Shown: positions 1 to 12,575 of the stretch, piece after piece
Position numbering within the stretch: position 1 is the first letter of the stretch
Layout: the number at the start of each line of letters is the position of its first letter
Program-made: the position numbers and the translations under genes
Notes under the pieces: generated by a model
Seen by the model: only the letters and a program-made list of their open reading frames with translations
Databases searched by the model: none
What the model was told of the DNA's origin: nothing
Source of the DNA: Phytoseiulus persimilis
Taxonomy: Eukaryota; Arthropoda; Arachnida; Mesostigmata; Phytoseiidae
Direction: 5' to 3'
NCBI GenBank assembly: GCA_037576195.1
Contig: CM075101.1
Location: forward strand, 26,536,001-26,600,000
DNA: 64,000 nucleotides

Positions 1-3000
1 GCGGCCCTTGGGGGGACTCTCAGCACGTTCCTGACGGCTCTTCGTGTCTCTGCTTTTGACACCAGCAGGTGTGAGAGCTCCTCTCGACTTTGGTGGGGTG
101 GGAGAATTATTTTTGTTACTTCGTCGTTTGACAGGAGGTGTAGGTTTTTGCTCCTCCGGTTCCTCTTCCTCTTCGGTCGACGATGACATCTTGGTTCGTG
201 CTGCAAAAACGAAGCCTCAGGTTACCGAGAATCTCGCTGCGGCTAGCTTCAGGACAATCTTGGCATTCAGGCTCGGATCCATGGTGGAGCCCACTCCCGC
301 GGACGGTAGGTTCGTCTGGATTTGAGCTCACATTGGGCTCAGGAACGACTGTATTTTTGGTATCGTGGATCTCGGTCCGACCAAGCGAATTTGAGGAATA
401 TGTGGCAGCCCCAATTGGTGGATGATGCCATATTTGAGCGCAGGCTCTCATCGAAAAACTACCTTTTGGCACGGCTTTCTTCGTGACGGGTACGTCCTTA
501 GAGTCAGTGCTTGCCCTCTTGGTTTGAGGCGCGGGACTCATCTCGGCTTCACTGGCACTCCGTCGAATTCCACGCCGTCTCGCGAGAGTCGGTGGTTGCG
601 GTAAGCTCTCCTCGGATTTCGTTTCGAAAATCTTGATTTTTGTCTTCACCGGTGACGAGGAATCATCGCCAGTCTCCGCCTTCTCTCCCTTCAGTCGAGC
701 GAATATAGTTTTTTCTGTAAGGAGACACGCTGGTTGTATAAGTTTCCCTGTCATCCCAAAAGGCTTCATTGTTGACACGAGGTAGACCCCGGCAAGGAAT
801 GATTCAACTGTCATTCTGTTCTTCTCCGACATCTGTGGGCAGTCCGCCGTCTCTCTTGCCCAAGTTGAATGGACTTTCCTTGCGCGATTGTGAACGCCTC
901 ATGTAGCAGATGAGGAATGGAATTTCACGCAGCTCTCGTGTCGAAGGAGCAGCGACGGGCGGATGAATACGTTTGGGAATACGACCGAAATCCAGGAAAA
1001 AATCAGCAAAAGTGAAAGGCCCCGACGGGGATCGAACCCGTGATCTTCGGTTTACAAGACCGACGCCTTGCCACTTGGCCACGGAGCCTCATGGCGAAAG
1101 CAGATCAACGCAGCGAGCCAACATTCGCTAGAGCGCACAGATTGTTCCCTTTCCCGAGGATGACGCGCGATGTCTGCTACCGCTTTATAGCCCGCCGGCG
1201 CCATCAAGAACCTTTCCCCGGGAGCCATCGAGTTGCCGTCAATGTTCAATTGGATTTCATTTCCGAACGCGTCGGAGGATGCGCTTCCGAAAAGTATGAG
1301 TTCATCCAGAAGGACGGGAGCTAACGGGGCAGTATTTGATCTGGGATCGGCACTCACTTTTTTGTGCAGGCGAACTGACTTGTTTCGGCGCAGTCGCAAC
1401 TTCCGGAGATTCTTTTTTGTTTGGTTTACGAGCTGCCACGGCACCGTTCCGATTCTTGAGCCTCGCATTTTCTGCACGGAGGGTCTCATTTTCTAGTTGC
1501 AAGGATTGTGACATCAGCGGGAGTTCACCAAGTGCCTTGAGAAGTTCTGAACGTTCTCCTAAAATTGATGAGATCGATAAGAGGTCTTAAGTTCTGAAGC
1601 AAGAGATTATTCCTGCGGATTATGATAACAACTAGTTATTGGAGCTTGAGACAGCTTGGTCGGAGCGCGGTCGATTCTCGCATACACCGATAATGTCATC
1701 CGTCCCACTGATCAACTCTGTCGGGGGACTCATACGTAAGAGGCTTACTTTCGAGGAATTGAATGTTGTCACGAGCTTCATGGATTTCTTTGTTGAAGCG
1801 TTCTTTGTCCTTCTGGAACGTCTGAACTTCTTTTTCGAGCCTTTTGGAAAGATTGAGGGAAGCGAGACGCCTGAAAGAATTCAGCATCAAACTTCATTGG
1901 ATATTTAATTTCCCTGATTGGATGATTGAAATGTTTCCCTGACTCATGGCCGAATGAAATTAGAAACGACTGGCGCGGAATAATGCGGGGGCTACGCACC
2001 GGCTATCAGCGATCGTCCGCTCGTTGACCGCTCTGTCGAGGTCCTTTTTCAGCTCGTCGAGAGTGCGTTCATTCTTGTCACTTTTCTCGAGTAACGATTT
2101 ATACTCCGCGAGAGCCTTTACGGCCTTCGCTTCGGCTTCTCGAAGAAGCGTGGAATGTTTCTTTTTCAGCTCTTCCAACTGACGCAGTGTCTCCTCCCGC
2201 TCAGCGCACACCTTTGAAATCGTCATCTTGCTATTCACGACGTCCTGTTCCAGCGCGGCGATGCGGTTTATCAGAGCGTCCTGGCCTTTCTGCTTCTCGC
2301 CGTAGAGCTGATTCTCCGATCGGAGCTTTTGGTTTTCGGTATGCAAGCCAGCAATGTGTTTCTCTTTCTCTGCGACAGCCATGACCAGCTTGGAAACCTG
2401 CTTCTTGAGGTTGTCGTTGTGGGACATTTGGGCACGTAGGTCTTTGGAGAGCTTCTCGGTTTGATTTGTTTTCGCGTTGACTTCGGTCTTCAGTGCACTC
2501 ATCTGGAGTTCTTGCTGGTCTTTTTCGTGAGTGAGTTCTTTCGTTTTCTGTAGTAGAGTCGAGCTCTGTGCTTTGAGCGTGGCTGTTTGGGTGTTCATCT
2601 GTGAAATTATCTCCACTTTGGCCTTGTTCTCACAACGGATCGCTTCCAGCTCCGAGTTGACTTTAAGGTGCTTTTCGCTCAACGCGGCTATTTCCGACAT
2701 GAGCGCTTCTCTGTCCCGAGAGGCCGCAGAAGCGCTACTGGCCGCCTCTTGGCGCGCTTTCGCGGCCTCAGCAGCCGCGCGTTCACTCTGCTTGACAGCA
2801 TCCTCGCATTCAGCCCGGTGACGCTCGGACTCCTTGCGAGCGCGTTCTGCCGCGGCTTTCAACTCATTGTTTTCTGTTCGGATTTTCTCCATGTTCGACT
2901 TGAGCTGAGTCGAATCACAAAGCTGCTGCCGGCACTTCACCAAATCGACATGCAAAGACGTCTTCTCTTCCTCCATTGCTTTCAATTCCTGCATTATGCG

Positions 3001-6000
3001 TCCGTTTTCCTCGGTGGCGTGTCGGAGCTTCGCCCTGGTGTCTTCTTTGGCAACCTCAGCATTAGCTGCTCGAGTTTCGGCTTCGTCCAACTTGCTTCGG
3101 ATTACCCGCAGTTCGTTCTGCAAGGAAGTACAATCGTGGGATACTTTTTCCCCAATGTTCCTCTCGCCGAAGCAACGCTGTACGCATTCTTCCTCTACCA
3201 CTCGATTTGAGCATAATGAGACAGGAAATGAACCGATGAATCAAGAATCATATCGTATCACTTGGATGAAAACGATGAAAGGTATCGTTTGGCCTCATTC
3301 GACACCCCGTGGCACCTCGGGGCGACAAACAGGTTGATGAGTTCTATTATGATTCATAGATTGCTATAGGTTGTTAGTGAAGAGATCTCACATACCTGGA
3401 GATCGGTTTGTGCTTTGTTCGCAGACTGGCCTTCCTGCTGCAGCTTGGCCAACTGGTTTTTGGCCTCCAACGCTTCTTGTTCCGCTCTCTTCACAGCTTC
3501 GTCTAATTCTGCTATCTTCGACTCCAAACTTTGCACTCTGGTCTCGGAACTTTGCTTGCTCTCCTTCTCAATCTCCAAACTCGTGGTCAACTGGGAACGA
3601 TAACACGGACCTGTAGTCCCATCTTATCTGAGGCTCGCCTCGGATTCTACCGCTCCGTCGGAGGGTCTCGATTGATACGAGAATCATTTTTCAACTAACT
3701 TCTTCGATTGTCCGGTCCAACTTCTGTCTGTCTCTGTTCAGGCTGTTGATCCGCTGATTTAGCGTGGCGGTTTCCTCAGTATGCGCTTTCTCGTTCTTCT
3801 CGATCTCTTCCGTGAGTTCTTTGACGAGCTCGTCGCTCTGTTGTTGTTGTACGGAGCTGTTGCCCTGAGCTTCTGTCAGGAGCGACTCAAGTTCAGCTAT
3901 GCGATCTGCGTGAAGGAAAGAAAACATTGGTCATCATGCCGAAACGAGCCCTCAGGTTTCGAGTTCGCCGCGGCCACGTCTCATAAAGACGTCTTCGATT
4001 TTATGTTGACTCTCACCGTTCTTGATTTTGAGTTGTTGGTGTGCCTCGTCGGCAGCCTGTCTGGCATTTACAAGATCGCCTTTCAGCTCCTCTAACAAAA
4101 TCTCTGTCTCGAGAGAAGGTGGTGCTAGGATTTCTTGATTCTTCAACGTGGCGTTCTCGTCCTCAAGAGCGACCAGGCGATCCTCGAGGTCTTTGACTTT
4201 CGTTCTGAACGTCGAGCACTCCGTTTCGATGGTTTTGTTCTCGGTCTCGGCTCTCTCAACTCGACTCTTCAGCGCCATCGTCTCCTCGCGCAACTTTTCG
4301 CACTCATCGATCTTCTCTTTCAAAGTTTGTTCGTTTCGAACTTTGCAGCCGCGGAGCTCTTCAACCACCAGTTTTTCGTCTTCAAGCCTCTTAAGTGAAT
4401 TCGTTTTATCAGTCTCGGCGGTTGCGAGCTGTGTCTGAACGTCCTGGATGCGAGCGGTGGACTCCTGCAGCTCCTTGCGCAAAGTTTCCACCTCGGTCTT
4501 CAACGTTGAGTCCTCAGGCAGCATTTTGCCGGAGCCAGCGGTTTTCAGGCGTTCGATCTCACTCTCCGCTCGGTTCAGGTTGTGTTGAATATCGCTTAGT
4601 GTCAGTACGAGGTTTTGGTTCTCACGTTTGAGCTTCTCCAGCTCCGCCTGAGAATCAGTGCCCTGACCGCTTGAACCCTGAGATTCGGCTAACTGCGAAG
4701 TCAGGTTCTCGATCTGGTGGCTGAAATCCGCGCACTTGGCGTCAAGTTCCGCTTCACGCTGCTTAAGTTGCTCGTTCTCCGAGCGCACAGACTCCAAATC
4801 CTTTCGGAGCTGGCTTTCGATCACAGCTGATACAAGAGAGCTCAACGGCTTCTGGAACAGAACAACGGCGAATTGAGTGGGAATCCTACAACTGTCATGC
4901 CGGGGTTCAACTCGGACCAGAAATACGCCCGTTCGACTGGAAGACTCACCTCTGAAGATGACGAAGGTTGCAGCCTGTCGGAAGCGGCTTTGGAGGCGGC
5001 CCTCAGCCTCTTATTCTCCTCATCCAACTTTGCTAACTGCTCTTTGAGCAGAGCGTTTTTACAGTGACTCGATTCAAGGATGAGTTCAACCTGGGGATCG
5101 CGATTCGGATGAATGAGTGTATGTTGCATTGTTACAACAGAATCTCGTAGTTCATGTGATCGCAGGTTTTTGTTCCGTCGAGAGTAGCAATGTTTGCGGA
5201 GCACAAAGGGGGCAGGGCTGTTCCTCTACTTCGAGGGATTCTTCCTCGTTCTGAGGAAGAATTCCCGAATGGCTCCGACGCGAGACACCATCTTCGAGGC
5301 GCCAGCAAATCATGATCATGATAATTGGCCAGACGAGCAGTTCGGGGAAGCTGTGGCGAGGACACATTCCGAGCATGGAGGAGAACTCACCTCAGATAAA
5401 GCACTGTTCAGACCTTGGATGGTTTCTTCTTGCTTCTTTATCTTCTCTTGATACTTGTCGAAACTCGCTGAGCATTGCGACGTGCTTGGAGAAACTGCAT
5501 TCGTGTTCGCGTTCTGGTCCGGTCTGTGGGAACTTGTCGACGAGATACCGTTCTGTCCCGTATCCTCTCTGCAAAGATGGCGAGGGTGGCGTTCAAAATC
5601 CAAGTAAGAGAGTACCTCGAGCGCCCCCGTCCCGCCTCGGGCACATTCGGCAATTGCAAATTCGACCGACGAGTGTGCGGTACGTGGAAGGGACTCCGAC
5701 CGGGATGTCCGACATCATCTCCACTGTTTGCTTCAGGACGTGAAGTCGAGTCAGTCAAGTTGAATGTTTCAGAAACCCAATGAAAGACAGATACCGCATC
5801 GACAGCACTGCTTAGTCGATTCGAGGTTTTCTGACCTCCGGAGTTCCCTTCGTTGTACGAGGCGGCCCCGAGCTGAAAGGCCCTTCTCATCTGACTGCGT
5901 TTGCGACGAAACTTACTTTTTCGAATCAGCATTGCAGAGAGACATCAGTTTCGAGACTTTGCTGGTGAACCCAGATTCGAGTTTTGGAGATTTAGACTTT

Positions 6001-7328
6001 CCTCGACCGGAGTCAGCGCGCTTTTGTAACATCGATATCAAATCGTCAAGCAGCTGTCCGGGATTCGTGTCGGTGGCCTTCTGCTTATCTTCCAGAGAAG
6101 ATTTCAGGTTGACGATTTGAGTTTCGAGTTGCGACTTCTCTTTGTTGCCTTTGACGATGGCCTGCGTGAATTTGATTGATTGCGTTGTAGAACTATTACA
6201 TACTCTTTACTTCGGACGAACCCGAGGCACAACGAGCATTTATCATATCAATCTCACCTCTTGGAGCGTCGTAAGCTTCGCATGCAGTTCTTCGACTTCC
6301 GACGGCGCAAGCTTGACCATTTCGGCAGACTTGCGCATGCCGTCCCGTCTCATCGAAGGGGTCGAGCATGAAATGCTAACAGGAAAGAAAGAGAGAATCA
6401 ATTCACCTCAACACACGTCGCGATGTTCTTTGAGGACGCCCAAGGATTCACAAAATCAACTCCCTATCATCCCACTCTGAGAACATTGACGACTTCCGCT
6501 GCGATAACGAAGAATCAGCGGGCGCCGATCTTCGACCGGATCCAGTACTCAGAACCCGGCACTCCTGACCATGCTCGAAATCACTGCAGCAATCATAGCG
6601 CAAAATGCGGATCAAAGAGCATCCAAACCGCAAGCGATATCGTCGATGAGTTCGAAATCTCCGCGAATTGATCGTAAGTGTGACACACTCGTTTCTTCGA
6701 CCCTTTCGAGGAACGGCCATGTGAGGCAGACAACCGCAGCCTTTCCTAGCTCGGAAACGAGCATGTCGACCGGCCCTTCATACGAGCTAAGGCATATTCG
6801 CTCGGAATCTCGACGTAGATAGAACGAGAAGCGACATTTCCATAGAGGCAATGATCACTCGAAGCTTTTGTGAATTTGAGAAGCAAGCTTCGCTGAGGAA
6901 GAAATATTCTCGGGTGGATTCGGGGCGCATGATCTCTTGTTGAGCGACGGCAGCGTGCCGATTCAAACCGTCTCTTAGGAAGTCGTGCCGTTTGCCGCCG
7001 CTCGCTCTGTGGAGACAGCTTTGCACCCAACTACAACGGCGGGCTGAGTTGAATCGAGATGATATTCAACTTCAATAGCCTTCTCTCGAGGATGTACAGC
7101 ATCCTCTAAGACACTGACAGCCGCCCAACGGTGGCGAAAATCCCAGGTGCCCTAAGATCCTTCGATCGTCACGATTGTTCGGCCTCGTCTTTCTAGAAGC
7201 GCAGAGCCGTGAGGTTGAACCTTGAGGAAACTTTCTGTCACGTTCGGTGAATAATGTGCGTCCGTGGAACACATCGAAAGTCGCTGGCGCCATCGCTCGC
7301 ATGGAGCAGCGAGACACCGAGTGTCTGG
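1..7328 (-). CDS. Large coiled-coil protein, 3' end beyond window, 5' end incomplete
   Basis: Exons in transcript order: 7328-7221, 7151-7027, 6583-6452, 6375-6258, 6161-5917, 5894-5616, 5568-5391, 5090-4950, 4809-4017, 3905-3700, 3590-3396, 3117-2000, 1870-1749, 1558-1358, 714-463, 200-1. All junctions keep phase. From about 6375 to 1358 the product is almost continuous heptad-type coiled coil rich in Glu, Lys, Gln and Leu, for example the segments encoded at 4809-4017 and 3117-2000. The last two exons encode a disordered basic, Ser/Pro-rich tail with an acidic Glu run near residue codons at 165-185. The first three exons encode a non-coiled region I cannot assign. The layout recalls NuMA- or CLIP-type cytoskeletal proteins, but I see no CAP-Gly domain, motor or zinc knuckle, so the family stays open. 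The coiled-coil exons are secure; those above 6375 rest on phase fit alone. Confidence 0.72.
1018..1088 (-). tRNA. tRNA-Thr (anticodon UGU)
   Basis: The reverse complement folds as a 71-nt cloverleaf. The acceptor stem pairs GGCTCCG with CGGGGCC, with one G-U. The D arm is GCC/GGC, the anticodon stem TCGGT/ACCGA with loop CTTGTAA (anticodon TGT), the variable loop is five nt, and the T arm is ACGGG/CCCGT with loop TTCGATC. The internal pol III A box (TGGCCAAGTGG) and B box (GGTTCGATCCC) are intact. Short T runs follow the 3' end and can stop pol III. There is no tRNA intron. It lies in the 715-1357 intron of the coiled-coil gene, in the same orientation. Confidence 0.95.
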
Positions 7329-7474
7329 CTGCGAATTGGAAGGGTCGGTTCACAAGTGGTTTTGTGGAATCGATCGAAGCACGCTGGGTGGATCAGGAGA
7401 TTCTGAGCGGTTTTTCTACGAGTCGACTCCAAAAGAAATGAAATGTATCACTGAACTGCGGAATTAGGTCGTAC

Positions 7475-7798
7475 CTATGATCGTCTTCCACGTTGTTGTC
7501 CATGGTCTCGTTCGACGGATACTCAGAGAACGTTGTTCCTCATCAGCGATGGCGAAGCTCCGACGTCGCCCCGCGAGGCTGAGATGGGAATCACGTTTGC
7601 ACGGCAGATCCGCCGAGTATAATCTGACTGCCGCAAATGCCGCTCCTTTTGGATAAGCTTTGTTGTGGAGATTCAGACGCCGCCGCAAAGTCTCATCAAA
7701 GTTCGACAGCAAGCCACACTTGCATGTGTAGTATTGCTGAGGAGCGTAACGCTTCCCAGGGACAGTCTCGATGAAGGAAGACACACAACCTCGGTTCG
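7475..7798 (-). CDS. Candidate internal exon, minus strand, product unknown
   Basis: This is an open 324-bp segment between an acceptor (TTGTGACAG|) and a donor (ATAG|GTACGA), phase 1 on both sides. It could therefore join the candidate exon at 8801-8945 to the coiled-coil gene. The predicted peptide has a CKC motif and a basic, Arg-rich second half. A second minus frame here is also open for a while, so the assignment is weak. I recognise no domain. Confidence 0.22.
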
Positions 7799-8453
7799 CT
7801 GTCACAAGAAGCGCTTCAAGTCACAACAACAACACCTCTTACTGCTCTGTTAATGTATATTCTCTCGTAACTTCAAAATGGTAGACAGAAACGCTGAATG
7901 AACGCATCGCGCTCAAAACAAGCATCGAGCGACTTGCAAACATGGCGCGAAGATTCGAATGGTCTCTGCAACGAATACAATTGTTCGTGGAAAAATGCTC
8001 GGATCTTTGATCGGTGGTGCCAGATTCCCTCTGAAACCCTCAGGGATGGTTTACGTCAGTGCCACCCAAGGCAGGAGTACCTATACGGTGAAGAGTCAGA
8101 ACTTCTTCTGGGAACAAACCATCCGATCTCTCTGGATGAGGATGAAATACGTCATGGGAATGAGGTAGGTGTGCAGGTCTTGATTATTTGCGCTCTGCAT
8201 GCTGTACCAAGACCATCATCACGGATCTCACTTCCGGGCCCTAAACTACGGCGCCGCGATGGGTCGTTCCAGAGAAAAAGGACGTCGTTTCAACGGGACA
8301 CAGTCATGAATGCCGTGTGAAGCGCTCCGGCGGAACGAAAATATCGTCGATGAAGAACGACGTTCATTACAACATTTCCTCACATCAGGAGATGCCTTAT
8401 GCTTATTCAGTGTCCAAAAAATTCACACAGAGCAGGCCAGTCCCGAGATTTTA

Positions 8454-8473
8454 ATGATGATGATGATGATGAT
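8454..8473. repeat. ATG/CAT trinucleotide microsatellite
   Basis: About six and a half perfect ATG units. Surrounding DNA is non-coding as far as I can see. Confidence 0.85.
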
Positions 8474-8800
8474 CTCCACGGCCAGAGCAAACGCCAGGGG
8501 GTCGGGTGACACGAGGCACTGCCGTAATGATACAGCGGAATCCTCGATTCCGGCAACTGATAGAACTGAACACAACGCCGCTACAAATAAAAGCTACGGC
8601 CAGCTCTCAGCCGGAGCTCGAAAAGTCCGATTGCACGTCATTTCTGGTCCCTGCAATCAGGGCCGGCTCCGAGCGAACTGGCGCCCTCAACGAGGATCTG
8701 ACTACAACTTCGTCGCGGCGCGAGGGGGGAAGTAATGTTCTGAACTTCCATTCAAATGATGCTCCAGGAATCGAGCGTAGCAGAATCAGATAGTGTGTAC

Positions 8801-8945
8801 CTATCGGGACGCGAACCGTCATTGGCCACAGAGTGTCGTCCTTGAGAAATTCATCGGACGGTGTAAACTTGGGGACCTTCGGGGTTAAAAGCCTCTGGGA
8901 AGCACCAGATTCCTTCTTCCTCGAGATCACAAGGTCATCAATCAA
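8801..8945 (-). CDS. Candidate first coding exon of the upstream minus-strand gene
   Basis: An ATG at 8945 with an in-frame TGA just upstream opens a 48-codon frame. It ends at a good donor (ATAG|GTACAC) in phase 1. The peptide starts MIDDLVISRKKES and contains LLTPKVPKFTPSDEFL, which reads as coding. It could be the N-terminus of the coiled-coil gene, because an acceptor at about 7325 can take phase 1, or it could belong to an unseen gene. No family is recognised. Confidence 0.35.
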
Positions 8946-10862
8946 GATTCGTGCTCAACCCCAGCCTGAAGACAGATAGGTGCCTGACGAAGCGCAATCG
9001 TTCCAATAATTCGTGCAACGACCTCTCAATTTCTCCGCGACAAAATCCGCCAAAATCGCGGTCGGATTCGCGGGAATCGACGAGAGGGTTGGAAAATCGC
9101 AGAAAAGGTCGAAATCACGAGGAGGTTCAGGGAAATCGAGACCTCAATAAAGAGATAAGAGAGCGAAGTATTGCGCCTGGTATTCGCGCTCTTGAAAATG
9201 CCTCCTATTGGAAATTAGCTCTCGTCAGAACTCCCTCAGGCTCAGTTGCTTCCGAGCCGGACGGTTCGGACCAGAGAACCGCCTCCGACGCTGTCGTGTG
9301 GCCAGAGTTTATGGAGTTCACCTTGAACTCTCGAATGGGGAGTCGACTGAAAAGAGTAGGGAAAGGAGAAGGCAGCATTCGTGTGACGGAAAAGCCTGTC
9401 CAGACCACATCCTAAGGGAATCAAATTCAGGAGTCAAATCCGTCCCGGATCCCCTATGATGAGCTCTTAGCCTGAGACCGTCACCTTAGGGGTGCCCGGT
9501 ATGGATTTGACTCCTGAATTTGACTTCCTTCCGAAAAACTTCCTCCCTTCGAAGATTTTCTTCGCTGAGCACATTGTTGTGCCCGGATGAGTCTAGGATT
9601 TTCTGGCAGCTTTCCGCGGATGATCCATGGCTATGTTGAAGGATTTGCTGATGAGCAGCTGACACGGAATTTTCCTCCGCTCAAACGGACACTCGAAATT
9701 CCGGGAGCAGACAAGGAGAATCAGTTCCTCATACTCATCGCTATTGTAAAGCGAATGCAGAGGTTAAAGCTCACGATGGCCTTCTGACAGCCATCGATAC
9801 GGCTCTGACGCGGTTTGTTTCTCGACTGATGTGCGCAGAGATCGGACAAGCCGAGACAATATGTTCTCAGGCACAAACGAGCGATAAAAGGACAGCGATG
9901 ACATAAAAGTGTCTTCGCCTATCCTCTTATTGACGCTGTGAACCAGTCTCATTTTGCTTGCATAGAGAGGCCACAAGTTTGAATTATTTTCCTGTCCAAA
10001 ATAACGTTTGGGAGCATTTGGGGGAGCATACGGGAAGCTCAAGCCCTCAAATCACCTCATCCTCAAGCTAGGTTAGGACTGGAGCCAAGCTGGAACGTTT
10101 GTTGGTATTCGCTGAAGGATGTAGCTCTGCGCCTGGATGGGAATCCGAGCGTTCTACATAAATCACCTTCATTCCTCGAGAGCATCTTGTTCCTGCACCT
10201 GTTGCCTCTCGACGCAGACCCTCGCTAGCCCTAGCCGGTTCCGAGAGCTTTTCGAATCTCCCGCCAAATCTCAGGTTCCAGTCTGTTATTGCTCCCGACC
10301 CCCGGAACAGGACAGTTGGGTTTTCAGTGTCAGACCGTCTCTATCGCGAGTGATTAAATCTCTGGACTATTGAATGAGAAACTGGGATTGAGACGCTTTG
10401 ACCCTCAGAAGAAACTTTAAGCCATAGCACTGTTCCAGCACGAGCGGGAGTTCCCGCTGAAATTCGAAGCCGACAAAACGGATCAGAATCAGTTTTCCCA
10501 AAAGGTAAACTTTGCAATTTCTTTAAATTAAGGGGAAAATGATGCATCGTGCCGCCATCGCTGTTTCTTCAGAAGCAGCCCGTCCCTTCCTGAGTGATTT
10601 GGGTACATGAGAGCTGGTTGACCTCCGCTTTGTATCCACCGGTCAGACTTGGCACCATATGACGACGCGTCTGCGCTAGAGCCAGCTGTGCCGCGCTCAT
10701 GCTGTCGGCGCTTCAGATGATGTGACGGCACTGCTGGGGTTCGGAAACAAACTATGTGAGAAGAGCGTCATTGCTCCATATCCACTGAGACCGTCAAGGC
10801 CACGCTGTCGCCCCAGACCGCCGAGTCTACGTGCCTCGAGAGGGTCACCAGCTCCATCTACA
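8946..10862. other. Intergenic and 5' flank between coiled-coil gene and SECISBP2
   Basis: Apart from the inverted repeat at 9421-9523 I see no gene here. ORFs are short and lack recognisable motifs. A consensus donor (ACAG|GTGAGT) at 10863 suggests that an untranslated or short 5' exon of SECISBP2 ends there. Confidence 0.45.
9421..9523. repeat. Short inverted repeat (hairpin, possible miniature element)
   Basis: A perfect 21-bp arm at 9421-9441 (TCAAATTCAGGAGTCAAATC plus C) has its exact reverse complement at 9503-9523. The flanks and the inner ends also match partly (TCCCGGATCCCC against ACCGGGCACCCC read inward). It would form a long hairpin with a spacer of about 60 nt. No clear target-site duplication is seen, so it could be a foldback element remnant or a structured RNA. 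Confidence 0.7.
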
Positions 10863-10908
10863 GGTGAGTCTCTCCCCTCCCTGCGCTGAGCACCATCTCC
10901 GGATTGCG

Positions 10909-12406
10909 ATGTCAGCTCTGTCTCCGTACGCGGCTGAGTTCGTCCAAGGCGAAGCGTACACGGGCAAGTTGCTCAAGTCTCCGAAAAACATGGTGGACGA
11001 TTTATCCGAAAGCTTGTCGAAAGTGAAAATCAGGACTCGGAAACCAGATCGCCCCAGAGCGGGAAGAGCGTACGATGTGTCCCTGGAGGGCTTGCTGATT
11101 GAAACCGCCCTCTCGAGAATACAGCAACAACCGCTGCCCGTCGCCAAGCAAGACACTTCGAGCCCGAAAGCAGGGCGGATTCATCGGAAAAAAAAGTTCA
11201 TTCGGCCTTCCGATGCGAATAAGAAATTGTCGAAACTCAAGAAGTCCGTGGTAAACTATCGTGAAGAGCAAGCTCGCGGAGCGTCGGAGGGAGCCGGAAA
11301 TGTTGTCGAGTCATCTGGGCCGAACGGCCGTGAGATCGAAGCTGATGATCCATCGTGCCGTGCCAAGAGCACACCACGATCGAAGACAGGCGTGAACTCG
11401 GACGAGTCCGGCGGGGAAAACTCGACCCCAATCTCTTGTGCCAGGAACGCTACGACGACGCCCGCGGTTCCATCGGACCGAGTCTCGTCGAATGAGGAAC
11501 GAGCGGGCCGAGACAAGGAGGGCAGCGAGGCAGAGAGCATGGGAGCCGCCGCGTCATCATATTTCCTCACAGATGCTCAAGTGAGTCTAAGCAAGCAACC
11601 GTTAAAGCGAACACCCACCATGGACCGCTTGAAAGCCGATCTCCAAGGAGATGCATTGAAAGAGGTAGGGCCGTCAACGCAATGACAACGAGGGTGTGGA
11701 GGCTCGATTCTGAAGATTCACTTGATTACGATGTATGTTGGAAATCCTCAGGTGGAGCAGTTGGCGACAGAAATGATCATTGGGCTCAAGAGGTTCCAGG
11801 ACAGGCTCTTCAACAAGGATGAGGTGAAGGCCAGGATGCGACAGCGAATGTACTACGGTCTCAAAGAGTCTATCAAGTTCGTGCAAGGACGAAAAGTCAA
11901 GATGATAATTATGGCGCGAGATCTCGAGGCAGGTCCTGGGGGGCTGGACGAACTCATCGAAAACCTTCTCAGCAAAGCCAAAATTTATCGGGTGCCAGTT
12001 GTCATTGCACTTTCGCGGAAGAAGCTGAAGAGACTCTCGCAGAAGCCGTCCAAGGTTTGTGGTCTTCCGTTGCAAGCATGGTATATTGGTTCTCACAAGG
12101 ATTCGAAAGTCGATCGATGATGGAGTACGACTCGTTTCACCGTTTGAAGTAGCAATTCACTCCCGCAACTAGGTGGCGTGTATCGCAATAACGGATCCAA
12201 GTGGCCGCGATGAACAATTCGAGAAAATTTTGGACATCGTGAAACCGCTCGGTTTATTGGAAGACCTAGATGAAGCCGTGTTCCAAGCAGAGGCTGAGAA
12301 GCAACAACGGAAAGCTCAAGAAGATCTCGAAAATTGGACAGCGACAACTCGACGGGGTCGATTCGCATTCTCGGTCGATGAACTCTTCCCGACTGCACAT
12401 CAATGA
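10909..12406 (+). CDS. SECISBP2: Selenocysteine insertion sequence-binding protein 2 (SBP2), L7Ae RNA-binding domain
   Basis: Exons 10909-11664, 11752-12054 and 12173-12406 join in phase 0 to give 430 codons. The protein binds SECIS elements in the 3' UTR of selenoprotein mRNAs and recruits the Sec elongation factor at ribosomes. Exons 2 and 3 encode the SBP2-type core. Segment IGLKRFQDRLFNKDEVKAR matches the family's RFQDR block. It is followed by an L7Ae fold with the conserved GGLDEL and the segment VPVVIALSRKKLKR. Exon 1 is mostly disordered, basic and Ser-rich. The start is placed at ATG 10909 because a 5' UTR intron (donor at 10863, possible acceptor at 10890) would precede it; an upstream coding exon cannot be excluded. 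Short SBP2 proteins lacking the long vertebrate N-terminus are known in insects. The gene is convergent with ETFB. Confidence 0.88.
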
Positions 12407-12575
12407 CTGTTCCAGCTGCGAGGAGCTACTGAGCTTTTTTTGTAGAGTTTGTTGCTTGTTTTTATGCTTGCCACCCAGAACTTTCCCGATCCCTCGTTGG
12501 GACGTCCACATCTCGTCAACCGAGCCAAAAAACGAAGACGCCATTCGGGTCGCTTTCGAGAGGGAGAGCTCGCAC

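Noticed and set aside
5152-5376. Minus-strand ORF with a CPLC motif between coiled-coil exons
   Set aside because: The exons 5568-5391 and 5090-4950 join cleanly in phase 0; including this segment requires weaker splice sites.
7881-7994. Plus-strand open segment reading TLNERIALKTSIERLANMA then a stop
   Set aside because: It looks coding-like, but a second plus frame over the same bases is equally open and I could not link it by phase to other plus-strand exons.
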